Source of the DNA: JALSRK01 sp964461995
GTDB lineage: Bacteria > Acidobacteriota > Terriglobia > Bryobacterales > Bryobacteraceae
DNA: 64,000 bases
Direction of reading: 5' to 3'
Assembly (NCBI GenBank): GCA_964461995.1
Contig: CAYWXL010000015.1
Span: 1-64,000, forward strand
The notes under the pieces were generated by a model. The model searched no databases, was not told the origin of the DNA, and was given only the letters and a program-made list of their open reading frames with translations. Shown here in pieces: positions 46,797 through 54,498 of the stretch. The position numbers and the translations under genes are program-made. Positions within the stretch are counted from its first letter, which is position 1. Each line of letters opens with the position of its first letter.

Positions 46797-46829
46797 GTTT
46801 CGTGAAGGGGATGTGAAAGTTCCGTGAAC
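46797..46829 (-). promoter_or_regulatory. PHO-box-like triple direct repeat
   Basis: Three contiguous 11-bp units read, on the minus strand, GTTCACGGAAC, TTTCACATCCC and CTTCACGAAAC. The TTCAC core recurs exactly every 11 bp. PhoB/PhoP regulators bind direct repeats with 11-bp spacing, and the Streptomyces PHO unit starts GTTCACC. It lies 134 bp upstream of the TIGR03437 gene start, just after the PhoB-like gene. No other feature was seen in 46664-46966. Confidence 0.6.
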
Positions 46830-46966
46830 TTCGTTCCGGCTCCCAGACGCCAGCCGAAACAGGATCACGCGAGCATAGGCTTGGGGGAGGGTGCACAGGC
46901 GCCGGCACACAGCGCAAAGGTGGGTTCGAAATACCGGCGCCGCTCGGACGTGGCGCCCAGGTGCGT

Positions 46967-47692
46967 TCAGCTCTGGCGCACCGAAGTATCGTCGCCGCCT
47001 GAGGACCGTGGCTGTTCCTGGAAGCTGTAGCCGAAGCCGCGAACGGAGCGGATATAGCGCGGATGGGCCGGGTCTGGTTCGATTTTCTGCCGCAGCCGCA
47101 GGATGTAGACATCCACCGTGCGTTCGGTCACTGTGCGCCGCGGCCCCCAGACGGCGTTGAGGAGCTGCTCGCGGCTGAAGACGATCCCCGGCCGCTCCAT
47201 CAGGTGCTCCAGCAGGCGGAACTCGGTGGCCGTTACTTGCACTTCCTTGCCCGCCACCCGGACCGTGCAAGCGCCCCGGTCCAGCTCCAGGTCGCCGGAG
47301 CGCAAAATGCGCGGAGGGGCCTGCCGGGTCCGGAACTGGGTCTTGATGCGGGCGATCAGCTCACGGACGAAGAAGGGCTTGACGATGTAATCGTTGGCGC
47401 CGATCTCCAGTCCTACGATCCGGTCTGCCTCCGAGACACGAGCCGTCAGAAAGATCACCGGCAAGTGCGCCAGGTCCGGGTGGCTGCGAATCGCTTTGCA
47501 GATGTCCAGCCCGTCGGAGTCCGGCAGCATGATGTCCAGCAGCACCAGGTCCGGCCGCTCCCGCAGAAACAAGTCGATCGCCCCCTTGCCCGTGTGGGCG
47601 CCGACGAAAGCGAACCCCTCTTTTTCCAAGTTGTACTTCAAAAGGGCGAACAGGTCCGTGTCGTCTTCGATGAGGGCGATCTTCTTTTTCAT
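46967..47692 (-). CDS. phoB: PhoB-like OmpR-family response regulator
   Basis: The receiver domain has EDD at residues 9-11, the phosphoacceptor D53 in LVLLDIMLPD, T at about 83 (FLTARVS), and K at about 105 (DYIVKPF). The C-terminal winged helix has the OmpR/PhoB pattern (VTATEFRLLEHLMERPGIVFSREQLLNAVWG, RTVDVYILRLRQKIEPDP, IRSVRGFGYSF). It binds direct repeats and activates target promoters after phosphorylation by the kinase encoded upstream. The gene follows the kinase gene by 72 bp, in the order kinase-then-regulator, which is less common than phoB-phoR. Confidence 0.88.
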   Translation of the reverse strand: MKKKIALIEDDTDLFALLKYNLEKEGFAFVGAHTGKGAIDLFLRERPDLVLLDIMLPDSDGLDICKAIRSHPDLAHLPVIFLTARVSEADRIVGLEIGANDYIVKPFFVRELIARIKTQFRTRQAPPRILRSGDLELDRGACTVRVAGKEVQVTATEFRLLEHLMERPGIVFSREQLLNAVWGPRRTVTERTVDVYILRLRQKIEPDPAHPRYIRSVRGFGYSFQEQPRSSGGDDTSVRQS

Positions 47693-47764
47693 CCCGTGAC
47701 CATTACTCTCTCTATAGTTTCGCGACTCCAGTTACAGAACCGTTTCATCCGCGTGAATTTCGAC

Positions 47765-49228
47765 TTAGCCCGCCGCATTGGCCGGCGGACGGCTCTCGCC
47801 GGCGGGTACCGTAAAAGCGAAGGTTGCTCCTCTTCCATAGGTGCTTTCCACGCGGACCGTCCCACCCATCGCCCTAACCACGTGCTTGACGATTGCCAGG
47901 CCCAGGCCCGTACCCCCGAGTTGCCGTGACCGCGCCTTGTCCACTCGGTAAAAACGCTCGAAGAGCCGCGGCAGGTCTTGCTCGGGGATCCCAGGGCCAC
48001 AGTCGCTTACCGCGATCTCAAGGGAGGGGCGGCCGTTTGCGTCCTTTTGCGGCGTCACGGAAACCCGCACCCATCCCCCTTCCGGCGTGAACTTGATGGC
48101 GTTGTCCAGCAGGTTGCTGAGCGCCTGGTGGAACCCCTCCGGGTCGCAGTATGCGGTCGTCCCGTCCGGGGCGTGGACGACCTCCAGTCTGATCCGCTTT
48201 CGGTCCGCCAGCGGCTTGAGCGTCTCGACGCACTCGTTCACCAGTGCGTTCACGGGCTGGTCAGCCGCTTCCAGGGATTGGAGCTTCAGCTCGATTCGCG
48301 ACAGCGTCAGCAGATCGTTCGTAAGGTTCGTGAGGCGCTCCGCGTTCGCACGGATGATGTTCAGGAACCGGATATTGTGTTCCGGGTCGTTGATCGCTCC
48401 GTTCAGCAAGGTCTCGGTATAGCCCTGAATCGACGCCAGTGGCGTCCGCAACTCGTGCGAGACATTGATGACGAAGTCTTTCCGCACCTGCTCCATCCGC
48501 TCCAGCTCAGCGTGCTCGCGGGTGAGCTGGTCGAACGACTGCTCCAGTTTTGCCGCCGTCTCGTCCAGCTTGGAAGCCAGCAGCGTGAGCTCGTCGCGGC
48601 CGTGCCAGTTCAACCGTTGCCGGAAACCGCCGTCGGCAAGCTGCCCGGCGAACTCGATGATGCGCCCGAGGCGCGAGGAGAACCGCCGAGCGAGGAACGT
48701 CGCCACGAGCATCGCCGGGATGAACGCGTACACCATCGACAGCAGCGTCTCTTTCCGCATGGCCGCGATCTCTTGCTCAAGGTCAGCCAGAGGCACCGCG
48801 ACTCGGAGCGCGCCGGCGGGAATCGGTATCGCCACGTAGTAGAACATGATTCCCATCGTCGGACTCACGCGGCGGCTGCTGCCGACGTCGCCGCGCAGCG
48901 CTGCCGCCACCTCCGGCCGCCCGGCGTGGTTCTCCATCCGCTGCGGATCGGCATCCGAATCCGCCAGCACCGTGCCGTCGTGGGCGATCACCGTAATCCG
49001 CGCTCCGGCCTTACGGCCGAGCTCCCGGAATCGTTCGTGGGACAGTTCTGAGAAGCCGGTCGGCGATAATTCGGCCAGCAGCCGGGCCTTTTCGAGCAAG
49101 TCCCGCTCGCGCTGCGCCATGTAGCTGGCTTCGGTGCGCCGTGTCACCAGCGCTTCGAGCGCCACGAGGGTGATCACAAGGACGCACAGCACCCCCACCA
49201 GAAGTTTCGCCAGAATGCGTGCGGTCAA
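47765..49228 (-). CDS. phoR: PhoR-like sensor histidine kinase
   Basis: The 487-residue protein has a first transmembrane helix (about 5-27), an extracytoplasmic sensor loop of about 110 residues, a second helix (about 163-180), HAMP (about 180-235), HisKA with H258 in NVSHELRTPLASIQGY, and the HATPase (NLLDNAIKFTPEGG, DCGPGIPEQDL, GGTGLGLAIVKHV). It resembles PhoR, which phosphorylates PhoB when phosphate is low. The start was taken as TTG 49228 with a GGAG upstream; a longer frame to 49315 adds only residues without a match. PhoU or Pst genes are not nearby, so the phosphate role is inferred from similarity and the repeat box. Confidence 0.85.
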   Translation of the reverse strand: MTARILAKLLVGVLCVLVITLVALEALVTRRTEASYMAQRERDLLEKARLLAELSPTGFSELSHERFRELGRKAGARITVIAHDGTVLADSDADPQRMENHAGRPEVAAALRGDVGSSRRVSPTMGIMFYYVAIPIPAGALRVAVPLADLEQEIAAMRKETLLSMVYAFIPAMLVATFLARRFSSRLGRIIEFAGQLADGGFRQRLNWHGRDELTLLASKLDETAAKLEQSFDQLTREHAELERMEQVRKDFVINVSHELRTPLASIQGYTETLLNGAINDPEHNIRFLNIIRANAERLTNLTNDLLTLSRIELKLQSLEAADQPVNALVNECVETLKPLADRKRIRLEVVHAPDGTTAYCDPEGFHQALSNLLDNAIKFTPEGGWVRVSVTPQKDANGRPSLEIAVSDCGPGIPEQDLPRLFERFYRVDKARSRQLGGTGLGLAIVKHVVRAMGGTVRVESTYGRGATFAFTVPAGESRPPANAAG

Positions 49229-49316
49229 CCTGCTCTCCGGTAGGTGTTCAGTGGTGCAACTTTCATTGTAAGCGGAACCCCGCGCCAGCCACCCATTGGG
49301 GACAGGCCGCCCCAAA

Positions 49317-49910
49317 TCAGCCGCGTGCCGCGTACCCGTAAAGGCCCTTCTCCCGGATGTAGTCGAACACCGCAGGCGGGAGCTCGGGCGGCGATTCGCC
49401 CGCTGCCAGCCGGGCGCGGACCTCGGACGAGGAGATCGGCAGAGCTAATGTGTTGAGCCTGTGGACCCGGGCCCCGGGCGGCTCTTCGTACTGGTGTCCC
49501 GGCCGCGTCGCCACGATGAACTCCACCTCGCGAAGCAACTCCTCCCAGCGGTGCCACGTCGTGATCTCGTTGAAGGCGTCCGCGCCGATGATGAAATACA
49601 GCTTGTCCTGTGGATCAAGACCCCGTTTCAACGCTCGCACCGTGTCGATCGTGTACGAGGGAACGCGCTTTTCCTCGAGGCGCGACGCCGCCAGCCGGGG
49701 ATTGCCCTGGCAGGCCAGCTCAACCATCTTCAGACGGTCTTCGTACGGGGCCGCCGCCACGCCCCGCTTGTGCGGGGGGAAGGCTGCCGGTACTAGGAGC
49801 ACCTGGTCGAGCTGATACTGGTCGGCAGCTTCTCTGGCTACCGTGATGTGACCGGAATGGACCGGGTCGAACGTCCCGCCGAATAGTCCGATCTTTCTAC
49901 CCGGGGGCAT
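49317..49910 (-). CDS. nadD: Nicotinate-nucleotide adenylyltransferase NadD
   Basis: The 197-residue protein has GGTFDPVHSGH at residues 11-21, the HIGH-like nucleotidyl-transfer motif, and ISSSEVRARL near 160, the second NadD motif. It transfers AMP from ATP to nicotinate mononucleotide in NAD synthesis. The neighbours are the outer-membrane protein gene upstream, 9 bp away, and the kinase gene downstream. The length and motifs match the family. Confidence 0.94.
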   Translation of the reverse strand: MPPGRKIGLFGGTFDPVHSGHITVAREAADQYQLDQVLLVPAAFPPHKRGVAAAPYEDRLKMVELACQGNPRLAASRLEEKRVPSYTIDTVRALKRGLDPQDKLYFIIGADAFNEITTWHRWEELLREVEFIVATRPGHQYEEPPGARVHRLNTLALPISSSEVRARLAAGESPPELPPAVFDYIREKGLYGYAARG

Positions 49911-49919
49911 CGCGCGGCC

Positions 49920-50510
49920 TCAAAATGTAATGCCGAAAAGGAAGTCCGCCTGGTTCCGGTTGTATTGGATCACCGTCGGCCCGGCGCCGGATTCTCCGGA
50001 ACCCCATCGGGTGAAACGCAGTTCCGGCGAGAGGCGGAGACGGCCGATCTTGATCTGCAAACCGGCCCCAAGGACGAATCCCCAGCCGCTGTCCTTCAAG
50101 TTGGTGGCCAGCGCCGGCAGATCGCCGAAGCTGCGGTAGGCGCCGCCCGCCGTGAAGAACGGCCGGAGGCCGGCGCCGGGAAGGCGGAACTTCACCAGCA
50201 AAGGGATGTCCCAGTTGCCAACCGTCTCCGAGGAGGCGACCGGATCGCCGCCCGCGCCCGGCCGCGTCACTCTCATCTCAGTGCGCCGGTACAGCAAGTC
50301 GGCCTCGAGGCCGAAGCCGAACGGCAGGAACAGCTCTGCGGTCGGCCCGATGGTGAAGTGGGCCGTGGAGGGATCGAAGCGGAACGACTCCCGTTTCACC
50401 GATTCGAAGGCGTCGTTCAGCGGCGCTCCCGCCCGGAGTCCGATCGCAAACCAGTCGCCCGCGAGGGCCGCGCTCACCGTCAGCAACAGGAGAAGCGGAT
50501 ACCTCAACAT
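49920..50510 (-). CDS. Outer-membrane beta-barrel protein, small
   Basis: The 196-residue protein has a signal peptide (MLRYPLLLLLTVSAALAG) and alternating hydrophobic strands ending in phenylalanine (FLFGITF), typical of outer-membrane barrels with about eight strands. Strands such as FGLEADLLYRRTEMRV and LRPFFTAGGAYRSF support the fold. No ligand is evident. The gene is divergent from the unknown gene at 50577 across a 66-bp region containing a perfect palindrome, and lies 9 bp before nadD. Confidence 0.78.
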   Translation of the reverse strand: MLRYPLLLLLTVSAALAGDWFAIGLRAGAPLNDAFESVKRESFRFDPSTAHFTIGPTAELFLPFGFGLEADLLYRRTEMRVTRPGAGGDPVASSETVGNWDIPLLVKFRLPGAGLRPFFTAGGAYRSFGDLPALATNLKDSGWGFVLGAGLQIKIGRLRLSPELRFTRWGSGESGAGPTVIQYNRNQADFLFGITF

Positions 50511-50541
50511 AGAACAATTCAAAGCGAAATTGTACCGCAGC

Positions 50542-50561
50542 AGCGAGCGCCGGCGCTCGCT
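50542..50561. promoter_or_regulatory. Perfect 20-bp palindrome in a divergent promoter region
   Basis: AGCGAGCGCCGGCGCTCGCT is identical to its own complement and lies between the divergent barrel and unknown genes. It may be an operator. It is GC-rich, so chance is possible in this genome. Confidence 0.4.
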
Positions 50562-50576
50562 AGAATTGAAAAAGCG

Positions 50577-51164
50577 ATGCCCGATCGCCTCTACCTTTCC
50601 TACTGGCTCCGGGGTTTCACCGAACACAACATGCTCCGCCATTTTGAGACGGCTCTCCGCCGGTTTCCGTTTTCCCGGATACGGCCTCACGCTGTACTGG
50701 CCGTTAGGGCGGTCGATTTGACGGAGGCTCCCTTAATAGAAAGGGAGTACGCTGGAGAAATCGACCCCGGGGCGGTCCTGGAAGCTTGCCGGTGGCACAA
50801 CAAGCCGGACCACGCGTTCGAGCTGGCTACGTATTGGGAGTTGTGGACCTTGAGCGACGGCGAGTGGAAGCTGCGCCCGGCGCCGATCGAAATATGGTGC
50901 TATGGCCCCTTGTTCCCCAGCGAGTACGGCGAACAGCTTCGTTTTGAGTTCGGCCTGGAGACCTTGTTCTTGCCGAGCGCCGAGTTGAGCGGCCCGCTCG
51001 CGCCGGTCCGGCACAACATTCGCAGTCTGCTTCATCTGGTCAAAGACATGGACGAGGCTTTGCCGGTGGAAAAGCGGCTGCTCTGGTCGGAGTCCGGCGG
51101 GAACTTCGCCGATCGGCTTAAGGAGGCGCTCTCCCGCATCGAGGCGAAAGAAGCCGGCGGCTAG
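50577..51164 (+). CDS. Unrecognised soluble protein
   Basis: The 195-residue protein opens with MPDRLYLSYWLRGFTEHNMLRHFETALRRFPFSR and has a central segment rich in aromatics (ATYWELWTLSDGEWKLRPAPIEIWCYGP). It has no signal peptide or membrane helix and no motif I recognise. It ends with a charged helical tail. Its last 4 bases overlap the convergent response-regulator gene. The ordered amino-acid composition and ATG position suggest a real conserved protein, with function unknown. Confidence 0.7.
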   Translation: MPDRLYLSYWLRGFTEHNMLRHFETALRRFPFSRIRPHAVLAVRAVDLTEAPLIEREYAGEIDPGAVLEACRWHNKPDHAFELATYWELWTLSDGEWKLRPAPIEIWCYGPLFPSEYGEQLRFEFGLETLFLPSAELSGPLAPVRHNIRSLLHLVKDMDEALPVEKRLLWSESGGNFADRLKEALSRIEAKEAGG

Positions 51165-51517
51165 CCTAGGAGGTCGTGAAGAGCTTCGCGCAATTGCTGG
51201 GGCAGGAACGGCTTTTGCAAGAAGCAAGTGTGGGGCTGGCTCGCTTCAAGCGGCGGCTCCGGAAACCCGCTGCATAGCACCACAGGCAGATCGGGCTTCT
51301 TTTCCCGTAGTCCGCCCAACAACTCCAGACCGGTGATGTCGGGCAACGTCAAGTCCACGACCGCTGCTTGGTAAGCGTTGGGCTCCTCGTCGAAAGCAGA
51401 CAATGCATCCCGGCCGGTGACGAAGGCGCGAATTTCAAAACCGGACTGGCCGAGAAAGCGCGCCAACAGCCGAAGCAAGATTTCCTCGTCTTCGACTAGC
51501 AGGACACGTGCCGCCAT
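51161..51517 (-). CDS. Single-domain response regulator
   Basis: The 118-residue protein is one receiver domain: ED at residues 9-11, phosphoacceptor D55 (AVVDLTLPD), S83 in the switch position and K102 (LQKPFLP). It has no output domain, so it acts as a phosphate relay or by protein contact. It follows the large beta-barrel gene by 20 bp on the same strand, and its end overlaps the convergent gene by 4 bp. The partner kinase is not adjacent. Confidence 0.9.
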   Translation of the reverse strand: MAARVLLVEDEEILLRLLARFLGQSGFEIRAFVTGRDALSAFDEEPNAYQAAVVDLTLPDITGLELLGGLREKKPDLPVVLCSGFPEPPLEASQPHTCFLQKPFLPQQLREALHDLLG

Positions 51518-51537
51518 AATACCGGGCGCCGTAAGAC

Positions 51538-52872
51538 TCAGAACAACGAAACAGGCACTTCGCCCGGGCTGAACACCAGCCCAACGAATGCCCGCATGCG
51601 GTTCCGGTTGTAACTTGAGTTGCGCAACTCCTGGGTGCGGTAATCCACGCCGGCCGTGAAGTGCAGTGATCGCGTTAGCCGCACGCCCATCGCCGCGCCG
51701 GCTCCGTAATTGTCATACTTCACACCGCTCTCCATCGTCGCATTGGCTCGGTAATAATTCGCGCGCAGCCCGAAGTTGACGCGAGACGTCGCCGTATAGC
51801 TGTAGCTCACGCCGAAACTCGTCGTCTCCGAGGTGGCCATGAAGGAGTTGCCCGGCCGGACCCCTTGGTACAAGTAAAACGACAAGCTCCCCCGCTGGAA
51901 GGAACGGCTCAACGTGGCGCGGATCGAGGGCCCCATCCTCCGGTCGTCCACCGGTTGCAGCGTTGTCGGCCGGCCGATGATTGCGGCGATCACCGGGTCG
52001 AGCGGCACGGCCGTGACCCGCTCGGACCGGACGCGGTACACACCCGCGCCTAAGACGATCTGCCAGTGCGGCGAAAACTTGTGTTCCAACGCCAGTTGAA
52101 TGTCGTGAATCCAACTTTGGCCGACGTTGGCGCTGAAATAGAATTGCGAATACTCGTACGTCGGCCCGATCGTTGTGTTCTCGCTGAGGCGGTATTGGAG
52201 CGCCGCCCCTCCGGAAAACCCGGAATAATCGAGTAGGGCCGCCGAGCGCCGTTGTGCCGTGTAGCCTCCGCCCCGCAAGGTGATGTACCACCGCTGCGTG
52301 AAAAAGTGGCTTACGCCGGCTCGGGCGGAAAGCCGCGTGGTTCGAGTGTCGAACGGTTCTACTGCCGATCCGTCCAGCTCTTCAGACGGGTCCGGGACAA
52401 CGGGCTGGTACAGCCCGCCGTAACTGTAACTGTAAGTCGCCGCGTTGACGCCGAGTTCAAACGCCGTCTTCACTGAGGTCTGCCGCGCGTAGTCGAGACC
52501 GAGGCGGGCGTCGGCTCCATTGTAGCTGCGCAGGTTTGTTCTGGAGTACGCCCGGTATGCGGCCAGGAAATCGACCGCTAAGGTGTCATGAGGACCATTC
52601 CGGGCCCCGTAAACGCCCACCGTGCCGATCACGCCGGGACCGCTCTCGGTGATGAGATTGCCCGCTTCGTCGATCGCGGGAGTAAAGAGGTCCGTGTAAT
52701 AGCTGCCCTGAACGCCCGCGTGAAAACGGAACGTGATCGGCTGGCCGAGGTACTTCCCCAGCGGCGCCCCGGCGCGGCTCAACACCGCGGGACCGGTGTA
52801 GCCCCCGGTGTTTTGGCCCAGCGCCGCGGTAAAGGAACCCACGGCAAGCACAAGCCATACCCGTTTTGGCAA
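51538..52872 (-). CDS. Outer-membrane beta-barrel protein, large
   Basis: The 444-residue protein has a signal peptide (LPKRVWLVLAVGSFTAALGQ) starting at TTG 52872, and about 20 amphipathic strands with aromatic girdles (such as TAFELGVNAATYSYSYGGLY and GSLSFYLYQGVRPGN), ending in FSPGEVPVSLF. Strand pattern and C-terminal aromatic residue predict an outer-membrane barrel. AGGAGG lies 4 bases before the TTG. A longer frame to 53019 adds a basic leader without a signal. Function unknown; it is cotranscribed with the response regulator. Confidence 0.76.
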   Translation of the reverse strand: MPKRVWLVLAVGSFTAALGQNTGGYTGPAVLSRAGAPLGKYLGQPITFRFHAGVQGSYYTDLFTPAIDEAGNLITESGPGVIGTVGVYGARNGPHDTLAVDFLAAYRAYSRTNLRSYNGADARLGLDYARQTSVKTAFELGVNAATYSYSYGGLYQPVVPDPSEELDGSAVEPFDTRTTRLSARAGVSHFFTQRWYITLRGGGYTAQRRSAALLDYSGFSGGAALQYRLSENTTIGPTYEYSQFYFSANVGQSWIHDIQLALEHKFSPHWQIVLGAGVYRVRSERVTAVPLDPVIAAIIGRPTTLQPVDDRRMGPSIRATLSRSFQRGSLSFYLYQGVRPGNSFMATSETTSFGVSYSYTATSRVNFGLRANYYRANATMESGVKYDNYGAGAAMGVRLTRSLHFTAGVDYRTQELRNSSYNRNRMRAFVGLVFSPGEVPVSLF

Positions 52873-53009
52873 AGCTCCTCCTGCTTTTCGGTTGTCGAGT
52901 ACTGATTGCACTCCGGCGCGGTTTTCACCCCACGCCACACGGCGGCCCTCCTTTTGGCCGCGCTGCAAAGTCTGAGTCTGACGCCTCGTTTCGGTGATGT
53001 CAAGTGGAG

Positions 53010-53038
53010 TTAACGGCAATCGTGGAATCGGCTACGCT
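53010..53038 (+). promoter_or_regulatory. Sigma-70-like promoter of the small membrane protein and MscS genes
   Basis: TTAACG at 53010-53015 and TACGCT at 53033-53038 are separated by 17 bp. The -10 is followed by GATTAG, and a similar TACGCTGATAAG occurs at 63064 before the TPR gene. Confidence 0.5.
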
Positions 53039-53058
53039 GATTAGCAGGCGGAACTCCT

Positions 53059-53283
53059 ATGTCAGAAGAGCAGCGCCACGACCGTCGGCAGCGATCCGTC
53101 TGGTTCGCCTGGTGGTACTTCGCCATTTCCGCAGGGTTCCTTCTGCTCGCCGTCTATTACTACCTGCACGGCGGCAGACCGCTACTCATCGTCCTGCGCT
53201 GCGTCATCGCGGGCTCCTTTGCGGTTCTTGGCTACCTGCAGTGGCAGGCGAGCCGACGGGGCAAGCCGCGCCACAAGTCGTGA
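53059..53283 (+). CDS. Small two-helix membrane protein
   Basis: The 74-residue protein has a charged N-terminus (EEQRHDRRQR) and two hydrophobic helices (about residues 15-36 and 40-62), with a basic tail. No motif is recognised. It lies 16 bp upstream of the MscS-type gene on the same strand. It could be a small partner of the channel, but this is only an inference from order. A promoter is just upstream, though its Shine-Dalgarno is weak. Confidence 0.6.
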   Translation: MSEEQRHDRRQRSVWFAWWYFAISAGFLLLAVYYYLHGGRPLLIVLRCVIAGSFAVLGYLQWQASRRGKPRHKS

Positions 53284-53299
53284 TATCCTCTTTATTCCG

Positions 53300-54469
53300 A
53301 TGAACTTCGACGCTTTGCTTTCCGCTGATTGGGTCCAGACGCTGAGGCACAACACGTGGGACAGCCCCATCGTGCATGTCTTCATCGTTGTTCTCCTCAC
53401 CGGTACCGTGAACCTGGTTGTCCGCCGCATACTGCGGCGGGTGCGGGAGCGAATCGTCGCTCGGACGGAAAACCCCTGGGACGACGCCTTCATGGACGCG
53501 CTGCCCGGGCCGGTCACCGTGGCGATCTGGAGCACTGGTCTCTTCATCGCCGCACATGTCATCGGCGGACCGATCCTGTCCCACCGCCGGGTCACCGACC
53601 TCTTTGTCATCATCCTCATCGCCGACGCCGCCTGGTTCTTCGTGCGGTGGATCCGCCGCACCGAGGAAGAACTCATCAAATTGAATCAGGCCCGCGAGAA
53701 GCCCGACGAGCGCCTCGACCCCACCACCGTCCACGCTGTCGGGAAACTGCTCCGCTTGACGGTCAACATCACCGCGGTTCTCGTCGGCCTGTCTTACCTG
53801 CAAATCGATATCACGGCGGTGCTTACTTTCGGCGGCATCGGCGGCGTGGCGGTCGGCTTTGCCGCCAAAGACTTGCTCGCCAATTTCTTCGGCGGCCTCA
53901 CCATCTATCTCGACCAGCCCTTCAAAGTCGGCGATTGGATCCGTTCGCCGGACCGCGAGATCGAGGGGACCGTAGAGTACATTGGCTGGCGGCACACGCG
54001 GATTCGCACCTTCGACAAGCGCCCGCTCTATGTGCCGAACTCGGTGTTCACCACCATCGTCATCGAGAACCCGCAGCGCATGCTCAACCGTCGCATTTAC
54101 GAAACCATTGGCGTCCGCTACGACGACATCCGCAAGATGGACGCCATCACTCGCGACGTCGAGCACATGCTGCGCAACCACCCGGAAATCGACACCAATC
54201 AGCTACTGATGGTCTATTTCAACGAGTTCGCCGATTCCTCGTGTAACTTCTTCGTCTACACCTTCACGAAGACCACCGACTGGGCCTACTTCCATAAGGT
54301 GAAGCACGAGATCCTGCTCAAGATCGCCGATATCATCGACTCCCACGGCGCGGAGATCGCCTTCCCGACGCAGACGCTGCACGTGGCCTCGCTGCCTGAA
54401 CCGAAGTCGGAGGTGGAGCGCCAAGAGACTCGGCGGCTGGCGGGCGCCGGAGCTGATCCGGCGGAATAG
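53300..54469 (+). CDS. MscS-family mechanosensitive channel
   Basis: The 389-residue protein has four to five transmembrane helices. The third, pore-lining segment (TAVLTFGGIGGVAVGFAAKDLLANFFGGLTI, about 180-210) is glycine- and alanine-rich as in MscS, and the following beta domain (FKVGDWIRSPDREIEGTVEYIGWRHTRIRTF) and C-terminal cage region are typical. The channel opens on membrane tension, releasing solutes during osmotic downshock. It follows the small two-helix gene after 16 bp. Specific subtype and conductance cannot be read from the sequence. Confidence 0.9.
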   Translation: MNFDALLSADWVQTLRHNTWDSPIVHVFIVVLLTGTVNLVVRRILRRVRERIVARTENPWDDAFMDALPGPVTVAIWSTGLFIAAHVIGGPILSHRRVTDLFVIILIADAAWFFVRWIRRTEEELIKLNQAREKPDERLDPTTVHAVGKLLRLTVNITAVLVGLSYLQIDITAVLTFGGIGGVAVGFAAKDLLANFFGGLTIYLDQPFKVGDWIRSPDREIEGTVEYIGWRHTRIRTFDKRPLYVPNSVFTTIVIENPQRMLNRRIYETIGVRYDDIRKMDAITRDVEHMLRNHPEIDTNQLLMVYFNEFADSSCNFFVYTFTKTTDWAYFHKVKHEILLKIADIIDSHGAEIAFPTQTLHVASLPEPKSEVERQETRRLAGAGADPAE

Positions 54470-54498
54470 GACGATTCGTTGGTGGGGCGCTGTGCTGC

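Noticed and set aside
46919..46943. A GGTTCGAA-like T-arm that might suggest a tRNA
   Set aside because: The arms do not pair and there is no acceptor, D-arm or anticodon stem around it.
46961..46983. GGTGCG/CGCACC inverted repeat at the end of the PhoB-like gene as a terminator
   Set aside because: There is no T-tract after the stem, and it overlaps the coding end of the gene.
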